Source: Candidatus Bathyarchaeota archaeon
Lineage (GTDB): Archaea; Thermoproteota; Bathyarchaeia; 40CM-2-53-6; FEN-987
Assembly: GCA_022865625.1 (NCBI GenBank)
Contig: JALHTB010000190.1
Coordinates: forward strand, 1 to 8,960
Direction: 5' to 3'
DNA length: 8,960 bases
Position 1 is the stretch's first letter. Every line of letters begins with the position of its first letter. Both the position numbers and the translations under genes were made by a program. The notes under the pieces were generated by a model that made no database searches, was not told the DNA's origin, and was given only the letters and a program-made list of their open reading frames with translations. Shown in pieces: positions 1 to 7,042 of this stretch.

Positions 1-1
1 A

Positions 2-1003
2 CCGACTGTCTCGGCAGCCTTGGGATGCATGACATCAGATGAATTGGGTACTTTGGCGCGTGACACAGTCGACGCGTATGCAGCGGCAGGACTCGACATG
101 GTACCTGCATCAGCTGGCTTCCCAGAGAACTACCGCCAAGGCTTTGTCCCAGAAAGAATCAGCTCGAACAGGTGGGTGGACGAGTTTGGTCGAATCTGGG
201 AGGATCGGCCCGGTGTTACGGGGCTGTCGTGGTACATCGGCGGAACGATGAAGTCCCGTGAAGATCTTGAGCGAATTCGAGCGATCGATCCTGAAGACCC
301 GGGGCGGACATCGCTGGCGAGAGAGATCGTCAGATTCGCAAGAGATAAGCGCATGGCTGTGGCAGGCTATGTGGACGGCCCATTCCTGACGTCATACATG
401 ACTGTCGGACTCGCTGATTTCATGCCAAAGATCTACAGGGACCGTAGTTTCTCGCTCGATCTTCTTGAGTTGGTCACTCGGTTCAACTGTGTCCAAGCCA
501 AGAGGTTGGCGGAGATGGGTGTAGACATAGTAATAGTTGGAGATGACATGGCCGACAGCCATGGTCCACTGATCAATCCTAGAGATCTCAAGGAGATCAT
601 GTTCCCATTCCTTGCTCGAGAAATCAGTGTGGTCAGACGAACAGGCACGCCGGTCATGATACACTCAGATGGAAACACGATGCCCGTCTTTGAAGACATA
701 GTAGCGCTCGGGATCGATGGCTATCAGGCCATAGAACCCGATGCTGGAATGGACATTGCGCTTCTCAAGCGCAAGTATGGCGACAGACTTTGCCTTCTTG
801 GCAACGTTGACTGTGGCAACACTCTCACACACGCTTCGCCTTCTGAGGTTGCCGCAGAATCAAAGCACGTGATTGACTCTGCGGCAACGGGAGGAGGGCT
901 CATTCTAGGCTCAAGCAACTCAATACATGATGGAGTGAAACTCGAGAACTTTCTGACGATGATACGAACCGGCGCCAAATACGGCAAGTATCCCTTCTCG
1001 TGA
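2..1003 (+). CDS. UroD-superfamily protein with His-X-Asp site, 5' partial
   Basis: The frame is open to the left edge with no convincing start, and the usual N-terminal family motif (a basic stretch ending in DRVP) is missing, so the gene begins before the window. The product belongs to the uroporphyrinogen decarboxylase / corrinoid methyltransferase (TIM-barrel) superfamily. Supporting features are the barrel segment GVDIVIVGDDMA (nt about 521-556), the strand-loop VMIHSDGN (nt 653-676), GNVDCGNTL near nt 800, and a C-terminus ending in a KYGKYP-like tail, as in the neighbour at 1081-2100. In zinc methyltransferases the strand-loop reads His-X-Cys and a later Cys follows an ILGSG-type strand. 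Here the first is His-Ser-Asp and the later position is Asn in ILGSSN. It is therefore unlikely to be a classical thiol-activating MtaA/MtbA enzyme. True heme-pathway UroD activity is also unlikely, since the typical UroD N-terminal signature cannot be seen. Family assignment is firm; substrate is unknown. Confidence 0.85.
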   Translation, partial: PTVSAALGCMTSDELGTLARDTVDAYAAAGLDMVPASAGFPENYRQGFVPERISSNRWVDEFGRIWEDRPGVTGLSWYIGGTMKSREDLERIRAIDPEDPGRTSLAREIVRFARDKRMAVAGYVDGPFLTSYMTVGLADFMPKIYRDRSFSLDLLELVTRFNCVQAKRLAEMGVDIVIVGDDMADSHGPLINPRDLKEIMFPFLAREISVVRRTGTPVMIHSDGNTMPVFEDIVALGIDGYQAIEPDAGMDIALLKRKYGDRLCLLGNVDCGNTLTHASPSEVAAESKHVIDSAATGGGLILGSSNSIHDGVKLENFLTMIRTGAKYGKYPFS

Positions 1004-1007
1004 CCTG

Positions 1008-1022
1008 ACGAGCAGCACTCGT
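1008..1022 (+). other. Short hairpin after the UroD-like gene
   Basis: A perfect 5-bp inverted repeat (ACGAG / CTCGT, 5-base loop) begins five bases after the stop codon and is followed by TGTTCTGTG. It lies in the 77-base gap between two convergent genes. It could help end transcription, but the stem is short and there is no real T-tract, so this is only a weak candidate. Confidence 0.2.
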
Positions 1023-1080
1023 TGTTCTGTGAAGACCGAATGACGATAATCGAACGACCATTGGAGACGAGTAATTGAGG

Positions 1081-2100
1081 TTAGGAGTATCTTCCGTACT
1101 TCTCCGCCGCCTTGACCATCGTGTCCAAGTTTGTGTGAGGGGTATTCTTCGGCAGTTCACAGCCGGACCCCAGGATGTAGGCCCCCGTGAGACCTGCCGC
1201 TTCGATTGCTTCTCGGCAACTCTGTTCAACTGCTTCAGCATTGCCGGTTAGGAGCAAGTTGGGGCTAATGTTGCCTATGATACCGACGGAGTTACCGTGT
1301 TTCTTCCTGACTTGGGCCAAGTCAACATAGGAGTCGACTTCGAGATATCGAGCTCCCGTCTCGACCATCTTGTCAATGATTCGTGTTGCGTCTCCACAGA
1401 TGTGCAGAATGAAGGGCACTCTCCCTCGCGCCTGGCTGATGACTCTCTGAATATTGGGGAAGCTGAACTGCCCAAAATGCTTGGGCGATATGACAGTCGG
1501 AGACGATATTGCGTCCCCAAGCACTATCGCATCCGCGCCCGCCTCAATCTCCGCTTTCATGAAACTGAGAATCACTTCGGTTGTGAGATCCAGTACCTCG
1601 TAGACAAGTCCTGGGTTTCGATACAAGTACATGCATGTCTCAGTAATCCCCAGCAACTGTGCGGCTGCCTGGAATGGAGCATTGAGACTCCCAAAGACTC
1701 CAAACTCGTCTCCTACCTCTTCTTTCAATATCCTGATCGCGTCCAACCAGACCGGCAGTCTGCCGTCTTTCTCAGGATCAGGCATCTTCAGCGATTGCAT
1801 GTCACTTGATCTTCTTACGGCCGGTCTTGAGGCCATCGGGGATTCGTCTTCAGGGTATCTGATCTCGGCGCCCATGGCTTCAATCTCAATCACTGGATCA
1901 GAGTCCACATAGACAGCGTCAATCCCGAATCTTCGTGCCATAGCGATCTGAGACTTCGCTAGTATGCTCGAGTCCTTGGCGTAGTTGATGAACTTGAAAC
2001 CCGCATACTTGGCTGCGAAGGTTATGATGAACGGGACCACGGGCACTCTATCGGATTTCTGGAGGGCAAGCGCCTTCAGGACACGTTCTCTGGAATTCAC
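1081..2100 (-). CDS. MtaA/MtbA-type corrinoid methyltransferase-like protein (UroD superfamily)
   Basis: This 339-residue, full-length protein has the family N-terminus (RERVLKAL...DRVPV, residues 4-21), barrel motifs GADAIVLGDA (188-197) and GIIGNISP (273-280), and a zinc site. His233-X-Cys235 lies in ILHICGDA and Cys314 in GSGCELP. This His-X-Cys...Cys pattern is that of methylcobamide:coenzyme M/thiol methyltransferases (MtaA, MtbA, CmuA relatives), which move a methyl group between a corrinoid protein and a thiol or similar acceptor. An acidic N-terminal zinc ligand reported for MtaA is not obvious here. The start is GTG, chosen because ACCTC at 2108-2112 reads GAGGT on this strand, 7 bases upstream, and the family N-terminus begins right there. 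It converges on the UroD-like gene to the left and diverges from the isomerase gene. No corrinoid protein is visible nearby, so the partner and substrate are unknown. Confidence 0.88.
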   Translation of the reverse strand: MNSRERVLKALALQKSDRVPVVPFIITFAAKYAGFKFINYAKDSSILAKSQIAMARRFGIDAVYVDSDPVIEIEAMGAEIRYPEDESPMASRPAVRRSSDMQSLKMPDPEKDGRLPVWLDAIRILKEEVGDEFGVFGSLNAPFQAAAQLLGITETCMYLYRNPGLVYEVLDLTTEVILSFMKAEIEAGADAIVLGDAISSPTVISPKHFGQFSFPNIQRVISQARGRVPFILHICGDATRIIDKMVETGARYLEVDSYVDLAQVRKKHGNSVGIIGNISPNLLLTGNAEAVEQSCREAIEAAGLTGAYILGSGCELPKNTPHTNLDTMVKAAEKYGRYS

Positions 2101-2107
2101 AACCCTG

Positions 2108-2112
2108 ACCTC
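2108..2112 (-). promoter_or_regulatory. Shine-Dalgarno GAGGT for the GTG-started methyltransferase-like gene
   Basis: Read on the minus strand these bases are GAGGT, 7 bases before the GTG at 2098-2100. No in-frame ATG lies in the adjacent upstream stretch, so this site supports the GTG start. Confidence 0.6.
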
Positions 2113-2226
2113 TTGCCAGTTGAATCGACTAGAATCCTGACCGTCCCCAGAGAAGGCTTCATGATTGATAGTACTTTCGATGGTCGCTTTCGGATCGTAA
2201 CCGACTCGTGTGGCAAGCCTTAAGAA

Positions 2227-3591
2227 ATGGCGACTGGGACAAACGATCTTCTGAGAGTTCTGGATATGACATCGTTCAAGCTAGGCCTCGTTCACACCGG
2301 GATCGCCGCTCTGGACATGAAGTATACTCAGGAGTGTAGGGACTCCCTTCTGAGAAAGCTGAGTCAGCTGGGGCATGAGATCGTTACACATGATCGCCCA
2401 GTCATTGAATCCGGCGAAGCCCTTTCGGCCGCAGAAAGAATGAGGAGAGCTGATGTAGACCTTCTGGTTGTGCTCGTTGGGACTTTCACGCAAGATCCGG
2501 TCATGACAAACCTCGTGCAGAATGTGAAAGTTCCAGTTGTGTTCTGGGCTGTTCCCGAAGTAGCCTTGAAGGGCCCGCCGGGTGGCCCATCAAGAAGTGG
2601 AGGACTAGTTGGAGCCATAATGAACGCAAGTGCATTGTCCAAAATGGGAATGCGATTCAAAGTCCTCTTTGGAGAACCCACAGATCAGAAAGCATTCGGC
2701 AGACTGAAGAACACAATCGAAGCAGTCAGAGTGTTGAAAGCACTCAGAACCTCCAGACTCGGAATCGTGGGATACCATTCTCCTGGATTCTACGATGGAT
2801 CTGTAGACGAAGTTGCGCTCAAACAGCATGTCGGCACCGAACTTGTCCACATTGACCTGAGCGAACTGAATGCAGTATCACAGAGGATAGCAGAGAGCGA
2901 GGCCAAGAGGACTCACCAAGAAGTTACAAACAGAATCATGGACTTGACTCCTGAAGAGAGAATCAGGGACGGCAGGATCTTCCTAGGCCTGAAGCAACTT
3001 GTGGAGGCAAACAAGCTTGATGCGGTGGCAGTGAAATGCTGGCCGGAACTGAAGTTCACTTCATGCTTTGCGCTTTCGAGACTTTCGGATATGGGAATCC
3101 CGGGTGGATGTGAGGGGGATGTCAACGCTACTGTGACAATGCTGACGCTTCAGCGCCTCACTGGACAACCCGTCTACCTCTGCGATGTCTTCCATCTGGA
3201 TGAGAAGAGGAACACTATTCTCACCTACCATTGCGGTGCAGCCGCTCCCTCTCTAGCATCTAAGAAGAGCGAGATCAGCATCAGGAAGCATGACCAAGGC
3301 ATTGGCGCGACTGTTGAGTTCCCTGTGAGACCCGGCCGCGTGACAATCGCACGAATGGGAAGCTGCGGGGGCAAATACCGCATGTTCATTGCTACCGGGG
3401 AAGCTCTTCGCACAAAGCAAATCGTGAGAGGAAATCCGCTTGAAGTCAGACTTGACTCGAAAGTTGACGACTTCCTAAAGACGATCACAAGCACAGGAGT
3501 CGAGCACCACATGCTGATGGTTCATGGAGACTGGTCGGACATACTCACGGAGATGTGCGAGATCGCAGATTTCGAGAAGATAACTGTCTAG
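2227..3591 (+). CDS. L-fucose/L-arabinose isomerase family protein
   Basis: The 454-residue product looks like the isomerase family of COG2407 type, which interconverts aldoses and ketoses using a divalent metal. The N-terminal half is Rossmann-like, with KLGLVHTG (residues 18-25), LGHEIV (48-53) and DLLVVLVGTFTQD (78-90). The C-terminal half carries the likely metal ligands: Glu296 and Asp298 in GGCEGDVN, an Asp in the LCDVFHLD segment (320 or 325), and His335 in TYHCG. A further His/Gly-Asp motif (HHMLMVHGDW, 427-436) is near the end, as in family members. The ATG at 2227 has no clear Shine-Dalgarno. An ATG at 2266 (MTSFKLGLV) fits the family N-terminus better and may be the true start. The gene diverges from the methyltransferase-like gene across about 125 bases with no strong TATA box on either strand. 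The sugar is unknown, and a non-sugar substrate is possible because members of this family are often misnamed. Confidence 0.85.
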   Translation: MATGTNDLLRVLDMTSFKLGLVHTGIAALDMKYTQECRDSLLRKLSQLGHEIVTHDRPVIESGEALSAAERMRRADVDLLVVLVGTFTQDPVMTNLVQNVKVPVVFWAVPEVALKGPPGGPSRSGGLVGAIMNASALSKMGMRFKVLFGEPTDQKAFGRLKNTIEAVRVLKALRTSRLGIVGYHSPGFYDGSVDEVALKQHVGTELVHIDLSELNAVSQRIAESEAKRTHQEVTNRIMDLTPEERIRDGRIFLGLKQLVEANKLDAVAVKCWPELKFTSCFALSRLSDMGIPGGCEGDVNATVTMLTLQRLTGQPVYLCDVFHLDEKRNTILTYHCGAAAPSLASKKSEISIRKHDQGIGATVEFPVRPGRVTIARMGSCGGKYRMFIATGEALRTKQIVRGNPLEVRLDSKVDDFLKTITSTGVEHHMLMVHGDWSDILTEMCEIADFEKITV

Positions 3592-3597
3592 ATTCTT

Positions 3598-3654
3598 AGC
3601 CTCCCAACCTGTGAGGCTCAGGAGACGCACTCAGCGGCCTGAGCTCTCAAGAGC
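3598..3654. other. Cluster of three overlapping inverted repeats between convergent genes
   Basis: Between the isomerase stop and the glmS stop lie AGCCTC/GAGGCT (3598-3603 with 3613-3618), CTCAGG/CCTGAG (3617-3622 with 3638-3643) and GCTCT/AGAGC (3643-3647 with 3650-3654). The first two share two bases and the last two share one, so the stems compete slightly or stack end to end. Position suggests a bidirectional transcription end. There is no T-tract on either strand, so a terminator role is only inferred. Confidence 0.35.
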
Positions 3655-3676
3655 GAATGGCCGCAACCGGTTCACA

Positions 3677-5509
3677 CTATCTAACTGTGACAGATTTGGC
3701 TAGGTTTCGCGGAAAATCTGGGTCATGTTTCCTGTTGACAGAGTAGTAGTATGCGAGCAATTGAAGTGGGATCACGTATGGAATAGGGGAGAAGGGGTCA
3801 GAGACATCGCACGGGATCTCGGCGTGTGCGTCGCTGAGATCCACAACTCTAGAATCGCCTTGCCTGCAGACTGAGATTATGTCTGCTCCTCGGGCTTTCA
3901 TCTCCATTATGTTTCCCACCAAACGCGTTTGAGTCTCATCGCGAGGTGCGATGAACACAACTGGGTACCCTTTCTCGACAATTGATATGAAACCATGTTT
4001 TGACTCGCCTGCTGGATAAGCAATTGCAGGAACGTACGCAAGTTCCAGGATCTTCAGGCGTCCTTCGAGTGCCGTCGATACGCTTGCTCCCCTTCCGAGG
4101 AAGCAGATGCCGGCGCGTTTCGAGTATTTTCGAGCGATCGCTTTGACGTTGTTGTGTTGTTGAGTGAGAACGGTGCTGACGATTCCTGGAAGCTCATTCA
4201 ATTCACGGTTGTAGATCCGATATTCTGCCTCTGTGAGCTCGCCACGTGTCCTCGCAAGTTCCACTGCAATCCTGTTCAGGACAAGCACCTGCGCTGCAAA
4301 CGTCTTGGTGGCGGCCACGGCTATCTCGGGTCCAGAGTTCTGAATGACATAGGCGTCAACCATTCGGGTCAGACTAGATCCGAGGGTGTTTGTTACCGCG
4401 ACCAACTTTGCTCCTTTTGCACGTGCGCACTTCGCAGCAGCCATCGTGTCGATAGTCTCGCCTGATTGGCTGAGGAAGAGAACCACGTCGTTCTGTCTCA
4501 CCGTGGGTTCGAGTAGGCTCTCGAACTCTGATGCCACAACTGTCTTGGCCTCAGTTCGCGCTATCTTGGCAAGTGAGTATTCGCCGGCGATAGCTGCATG
4601 ATACGATGTACCACAGCCTGACAGAACAAGGGAGTCTGCTTCGTTGAGGATGGACACTACATCTGCGATGTATCTCTGTGGGATCTTCAACGCATCTCGA
4701 AGAACTTGAGGTTGCTCGAAGATCTCCTTCAGCATGAAATGCGGGTAGCCGCCCTTTTCTGCTGCATCAGGGCCGAATGCGAGTTGCTCGATCTTTCGTT
4801 CGACCTTCTGACCGGTTTGGATGGACTTGATTGTGACGTTGTCTGCCTTAAGTTCAGCTATGTCGCCTTCCTCAAGAACGACTATCTTGCGCGTCACCGG
4901 AAGGATTGCGGGAATGTCGGAAGCACAATATACACCGTCAGTTCCGAGCCCGATGATAAGCGGGCTCTCATGACTTGCGGCGATGATTCTGTCTGGGTAG
5001 TCCGCAAACACGGCCGCGATTGCGTATGAGCCGAGTACTTGCCTGAGAGCTTCAGCAGTTGCGTTAATGGGGTCGACATTACCCGTCTTCATGGTTTTCT
5101 CGATCAGGTGGACGATCACTTCGCTGTCCGTTCGCGAAGTGAACCTGTGCCCTTCAGCCTTCAGCCATGTCTTGAGTTCCATGAAGTTCTCAATTATGCC
5201 GTTGTGAACGATCGCGATCCTTCCGCTGCAGTCCATGAGCGGGTGAGCGTTGTCCATGCATGGCACGCCGTGAGTTGCCCATCTCGTATGGGCAATTCCT
5301 ACACATCCCTCCATGGATGCGAGATGCAGCCTCTGACTGACATCATCTATCCTTCCTGCGTCTTTCGAGATACAGATCTGGCCTTTTAGGATAGTCGCCT
5401 GTCCGGCAGAATCGTAACCACGATACTCCAAGCGCTTGAGAGCAGGCAGAAGAAATTGGGCTGCGCTACCAGTTCCGTCTTTCAGGACAGCCCCGGTGAT
5501 TCCACACAT
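3677..5509 (-). CDS. glmS: Glutamine-fructose-6-phosphate aminotransferase (isomerizing)
   Basis: It makes glucosamine-6-phosphate from fructose-6-phosphate and glutamine, the first step of amino-sugar synthesis in the cytoplasm. The 610-residue length matches the family. The N-terminal glutaminase domain has Cys2 right after the initiator Met, which fixes the start, plus HTRWATHG, HNGIIENF and RTDSEV. Two SIS sugar-isomerase domains follow: the first with SGCGTSYHAA, SQSGETIDT and KTFAAQ, the second with LGRGASVSTALEGRLK and YPAGESKHG. Residues matching E. coli Glu481, Lys485, Glu488 and His504 are kept (EGRLKILELAY...ESKHG), as is the C-terminal AKSVTV lysine loop. The residue before AYPAGE is Ile where E. 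coli has Glu495, and Phe follows KHG where Pro is usual; neither is expected to abolish activity. The gene sits 77 bases downstream of pgk with no visible TATA box between, so co-transcription is likely. Confidence 0.96.
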   Translation of the reverse strand: MCGITGAVLKDGTGSAAQFLLPALKRLEYRGYDSAGQATILKGQICISKDAGRIDDVSQRLHLASMEGCVGIAHTRWATHGVPCMDNAHPLMDCSGRIAIVHNGIIENFMELKTWLKAEGHRFTSRTDSEVIVHLIEKTMKTGNVDPINATAEALRQVLGSYAIAAVFADYPDRIIAASHESPLIIGLGTDGVYCASDIPAILPVTRKIVVLEEGDIAELKADNVTIKSIQTGQKVERKIEQLAFGPDAAEKGGYPHFMLKEIFEQPQVLRDALKIPQRYIADVVSILNEADSLVLSGCGTSYHAAIAGEYSLAKIARTEAKTVVASEFESLLEPTVRQNDVVLFLSQSGETIDTMAAAKCARAKGAKLVAVTNTLGSSLTRMVDAYVIQNSGPEIAVAATKTFAAQVLVLNRIAVELARTRGELTEAEYRIYNRELNELPGIVSTVLTQQHNNVKAIARKYSKRAGICFLGRGASVSTALEGRLKILELAYVPAIAYPAGESKHGFISIVEKGYPVVFIAPRDETQTRLVGNIMEMKARGADIISVCRQGDSRVVDLSDAHAEIPCDVSDPFSPIPYVIPLQLLAYYYSVNRKHDPDFPRNLAKSVTVR

Positions 5510-5575
5510 AGTTGCCTGTCTCTTGCGTTCTACATGATCGACCTAGCCTTGTGCTATGGTTCGACCTGATGTTTG

Positions 5576-5604
5576 AAGAAGCCCCCTCACTGTGTGGCCT
5601 TCTT
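5576..5604 (-). other. Hairpin spanning the pgk stop codon
   Basis: On the minus strand AAGAAG (5599-5604) can pair with CTTCTT (5576-5581), and the stem can extend through CC/GG across a bulged G. The pgk stop lies in the loop. It could slow transcription or protect an mRNA end between pgk and glmS, but there is no T-tract and the pairing is modest. Confidence 0.2.
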
Positions 5605-6819
5605 TCGGTTTGCAGCCTCGACTAGAGCTCTGACGCCCGGGAGCTCTTCTCCTGCGAGGAACGTGAGCATCGCTCCTCCTGCAGTACTCACGTGAGAAAG
5701 ACGTTGATCTAATCCGAGCATGCTCGCATAGCTTCCCATGTGTCCGCCTCCGACAACCGTGAAGGCATCCTGTCCTGCCATGGCTTCAAGTACGGTCTTG
5801 CTCCCAAGGTCGAATTCCTTCTCTTCGAAAACGCCTAGCGGGCCACTTGAAACGACTGTCTTCGCTCCCTTGATGACTTTAGCATACTCGCTTGCAGTTT
5901 CCTTCCCGATGTCACGAACGCCTTCTCCCTTCCCTTGTCTAAGCGAGATGTCTAGGCGTTTGCCGTCTCTCACGACGGCTAGGTCGGTAGGCAGAATGAT
6001 CTTGTCTTTGTATTTCGAGAGGATCGCTCGTGCCTTCTCAAGTAGGGCCGGAGACTTCTCCAACTTGCGATTCTCGGCTTCGCCGAAATCTACTCCTGAT
6101 GCACGGAGGAAGACATTCGCTACCACACCTCCAACAAGCACTCTATCTGCCTTGCGTGCTCCGAGGATGTTTTCGATTATCAGGAGCTTGTCCTCAGCCT
6201 TTGCTCCGCCGAGAACGTAGACGCTCGGTCGTCGAGGATCATGGTAGGCCTGCTTCAGTGCCTCAAGCTCCTTCGCCATCAGCTTGCCCGCAACAGCCTG
6301 AACCACACGTGGCAGCCCCACGATCGACGCTTGTAGACGATGCGCTGTCGCGAAAGCATCATTCACATACACATCAAGTAATCCGGCCAAGCGCTGAACC
6401 ATGATCGTCTTCTCGAGAACGTCCGGCGGAGCGGAGACGTTCTCCTCCGAGCAAAGACGAAGGTTATCCAGAACTAGTATCTCACCGACTCTGAGACTCT
6501 TGGTCTGATTTCTGGCCTCAGGACCTATTACGTCCTCAACGAATTTGACTGGTTGTGAGACATACTTCTGTAGGAGCCTCGCGTGAGCTTCCAGTGATGT
6601 GAAGTCCTCGTCTCCCGGTCGACCTTGGTGAGATCCAACAACGACCTTTGCATCCTTGAGCCGCTCTAGGGTTTCACGAGTCATCCTGATTCGCGTGTCG
6701 TCGAGAATCTTCTTGCCTGACGGATCAAGCGGGGAATTCATATCTACTCTTACGAAGACGGTCCTGCCACTCGTCTTGACATCGTCGAGCGTGAGGAAGT
6801 GAAACTCGGTTCCATTCAA
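5587..6819 (-). CDS. pgk: Phosphoglycerate kinase, archaeal type
   Basis: It interconverts 1,3-bisphosphoglycerate/ADP and 3-phosphoglycerate/ATP in glycolysis and gluconeogenesis. With the TTG start chosen here it has 410 residues, usual for archaeal Pgk. N-domain substrate motifs are RVDMNSP (24-30), SHQGRPG (63-69), DNLRL and VNDAFATAHR (152-161). C-domain nucleotide motifs are LGGAKAEDK (203-211), SGPLGVFE (325-332) and the GGGHMGSY glycine loop (357-364). The STAGGAMLTFLAGE stretch (378-391) is typical of archaeal enzymes. The TTG is preceded by GAGG at 6828-6831 with 8-base spacing, and the protein then begins just before FHFLTLDDV, like archaeal relatives. A GTG at 6856-6858 in the same frame would add 13 residues and cannot be excluded. 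A TATA-like box at 6924-6934 lies upstream and glmS follows on the same strand. Confidence 0.95.
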   Translation of the reverse strand: MNGTEFHFLTLDDVKTSGRTVFVRVDMNSPLDPSGKKILDDTRIRMTRETLERLKDAKVVVGSHQGRPGDEDFTSLEAHARLLQKYVSQPVKFVEDVIGPEARNQTKSLRVGEILVLDNLRLCSEENVSAPPDVLEKTIMVQRLAGLLDVYVNDAFATAHRLQASIVGLPRVVQAVAGKLMAKELEALKQAYHDPRRPSVYVLGGAKAEDKLLIIENILGARKADRVLVGGVVANVFLRASGVDFGEAENRKLEKSPALLEKARAILSKYKDKIILPTDLAVVRDGKRLDISLRQGKGEGVRDIGKETASEYAKVIKGAKTVVSSGPLGVFEEKEFDLGSKTVLEAMAGQDAFTVVGGGHMGSYASMLGLDQRLSHVSTAGGAMLTFLAGEELPGVRALVEAANRKKATQ

Positions 6820-6827
6820 TCTTGATT

Positions 6828-6831
6828 CCTC
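6828..6831 (-). promoter_or_regulatory. Shine-Dalgarno GAGG supporting the TTG start of pgk
   Basis: GAGG on the minus strand lies 8 bases before the TTG at 6817-6819. The alternative upstream GTG has only AAGG close by. Together with the length of archaeal Pgk proteins this favours the internal TTG. Confidence 0.5.
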
Positions 6832-6923
6832 ATGGACCAAAGTCGGAGTAAGTCGCACATTGCCTTAAGTTTGCCCTCGGAACGGCTTCGCATGACATGA
6901 ATGGCCTGATTCGTCATTTCGGG

Positions 6924-6934
6924 TAATATTTAAT
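6924..6934. promoter_or_regulatory. Near-palindromic TATA-like box between tRNA-Met and pgk
   Basis: TAATATTTAAT (reverse complement ATTAAATATTA) is the only strongly AT-rich stretch in the gap between the divergent pgk and tRNA genes. On the plus strand its centre is 34 bases before the first base of the mature tRNA, so initiation about 26 bases downstream would leave a short leader for RNase P. On the minus strand initiation near 6903 would give pgk a leader of about 45-85 bases depending on its start. One box may serve both directions, or only the tRNA; this is inferred from position. Confidence 0.6.
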
Positions 6935-6992
6935 GTACGAGCTGACTCACGGTATGGGCGGCGCCGGGGTGGCTCAGCTGGTAGAGCGCCAG

Positions 6993-7011
6993 CAAGAGCT
7001 GGATTGGCGAG
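6993..7011 (+). other. tRNA-Met intron 1 (position 30/31)
   Basis: The boundaries satisfy a full BHB motif. The central 4-bp helix is CGCC (6987-6990) with GGCG (7006-7009). The 3-base bulges are AG^C (6991-6993) and AG^A (7010-7012). The outer helix is GAG (6984-6986) with CTC (7013-7015). The internal helix is only two A:T pairs. Sequence alone allows boundaries shifted by one or two bases with the same spliced product; the BHB geometry picks this one. Confidence 0.85.
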
Positions 7012-7026
7012 ACTCATAATCTGGAG

Positions 7027-7042
7027 AGCATAGGGCCCAGAA
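7027..7042 (+). other. tRNA-Met intron 2 (position 45/46, variable loop)
   Basis: The central helix is CTGG (7021-7024) with CCAG (7037-7040), all Watson-Crick. The bulges are AG^A (7025-7027) and AA^G (7041-7043), and an inner helix GC/GC (7028-7029 with 7035-7036) closes a 5-base loop. The outer helix is missing (T7020 faces T7044), making this a relaxed BHB. This choice yields AGGTC, the expected variable loop. Removing bases 1-2 positions to the left would give AAGTC instead. Confidence 0.8.

Noticed and set aside
1297..1809. 170-codon plus-strand ORF
   Set aside because: It is wholly antisense to the methyltransferase-like gene, which has clear family motifs; the translation has no recognisable features.
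5510..5586. A glmS ribozyme or separate promoter upstream of glmS
   Set aside because: The 77-base gap is too short for the ribozyme core, shows no matching structure, and has no TATA-like box.
5738..6220. 160-codon plus-strand ORF
   Set aside because: Antisense shadow of pgk, rich in Ser/Arg/Pro as expected for a reversed coding frame.
6820..6858. GTG start for pgk adding 13 residues
   Set aside because: Not excluded, but less likely: archaeal Pgk proteins begin near FLTLDDV and the TTG has a better ribosome site.
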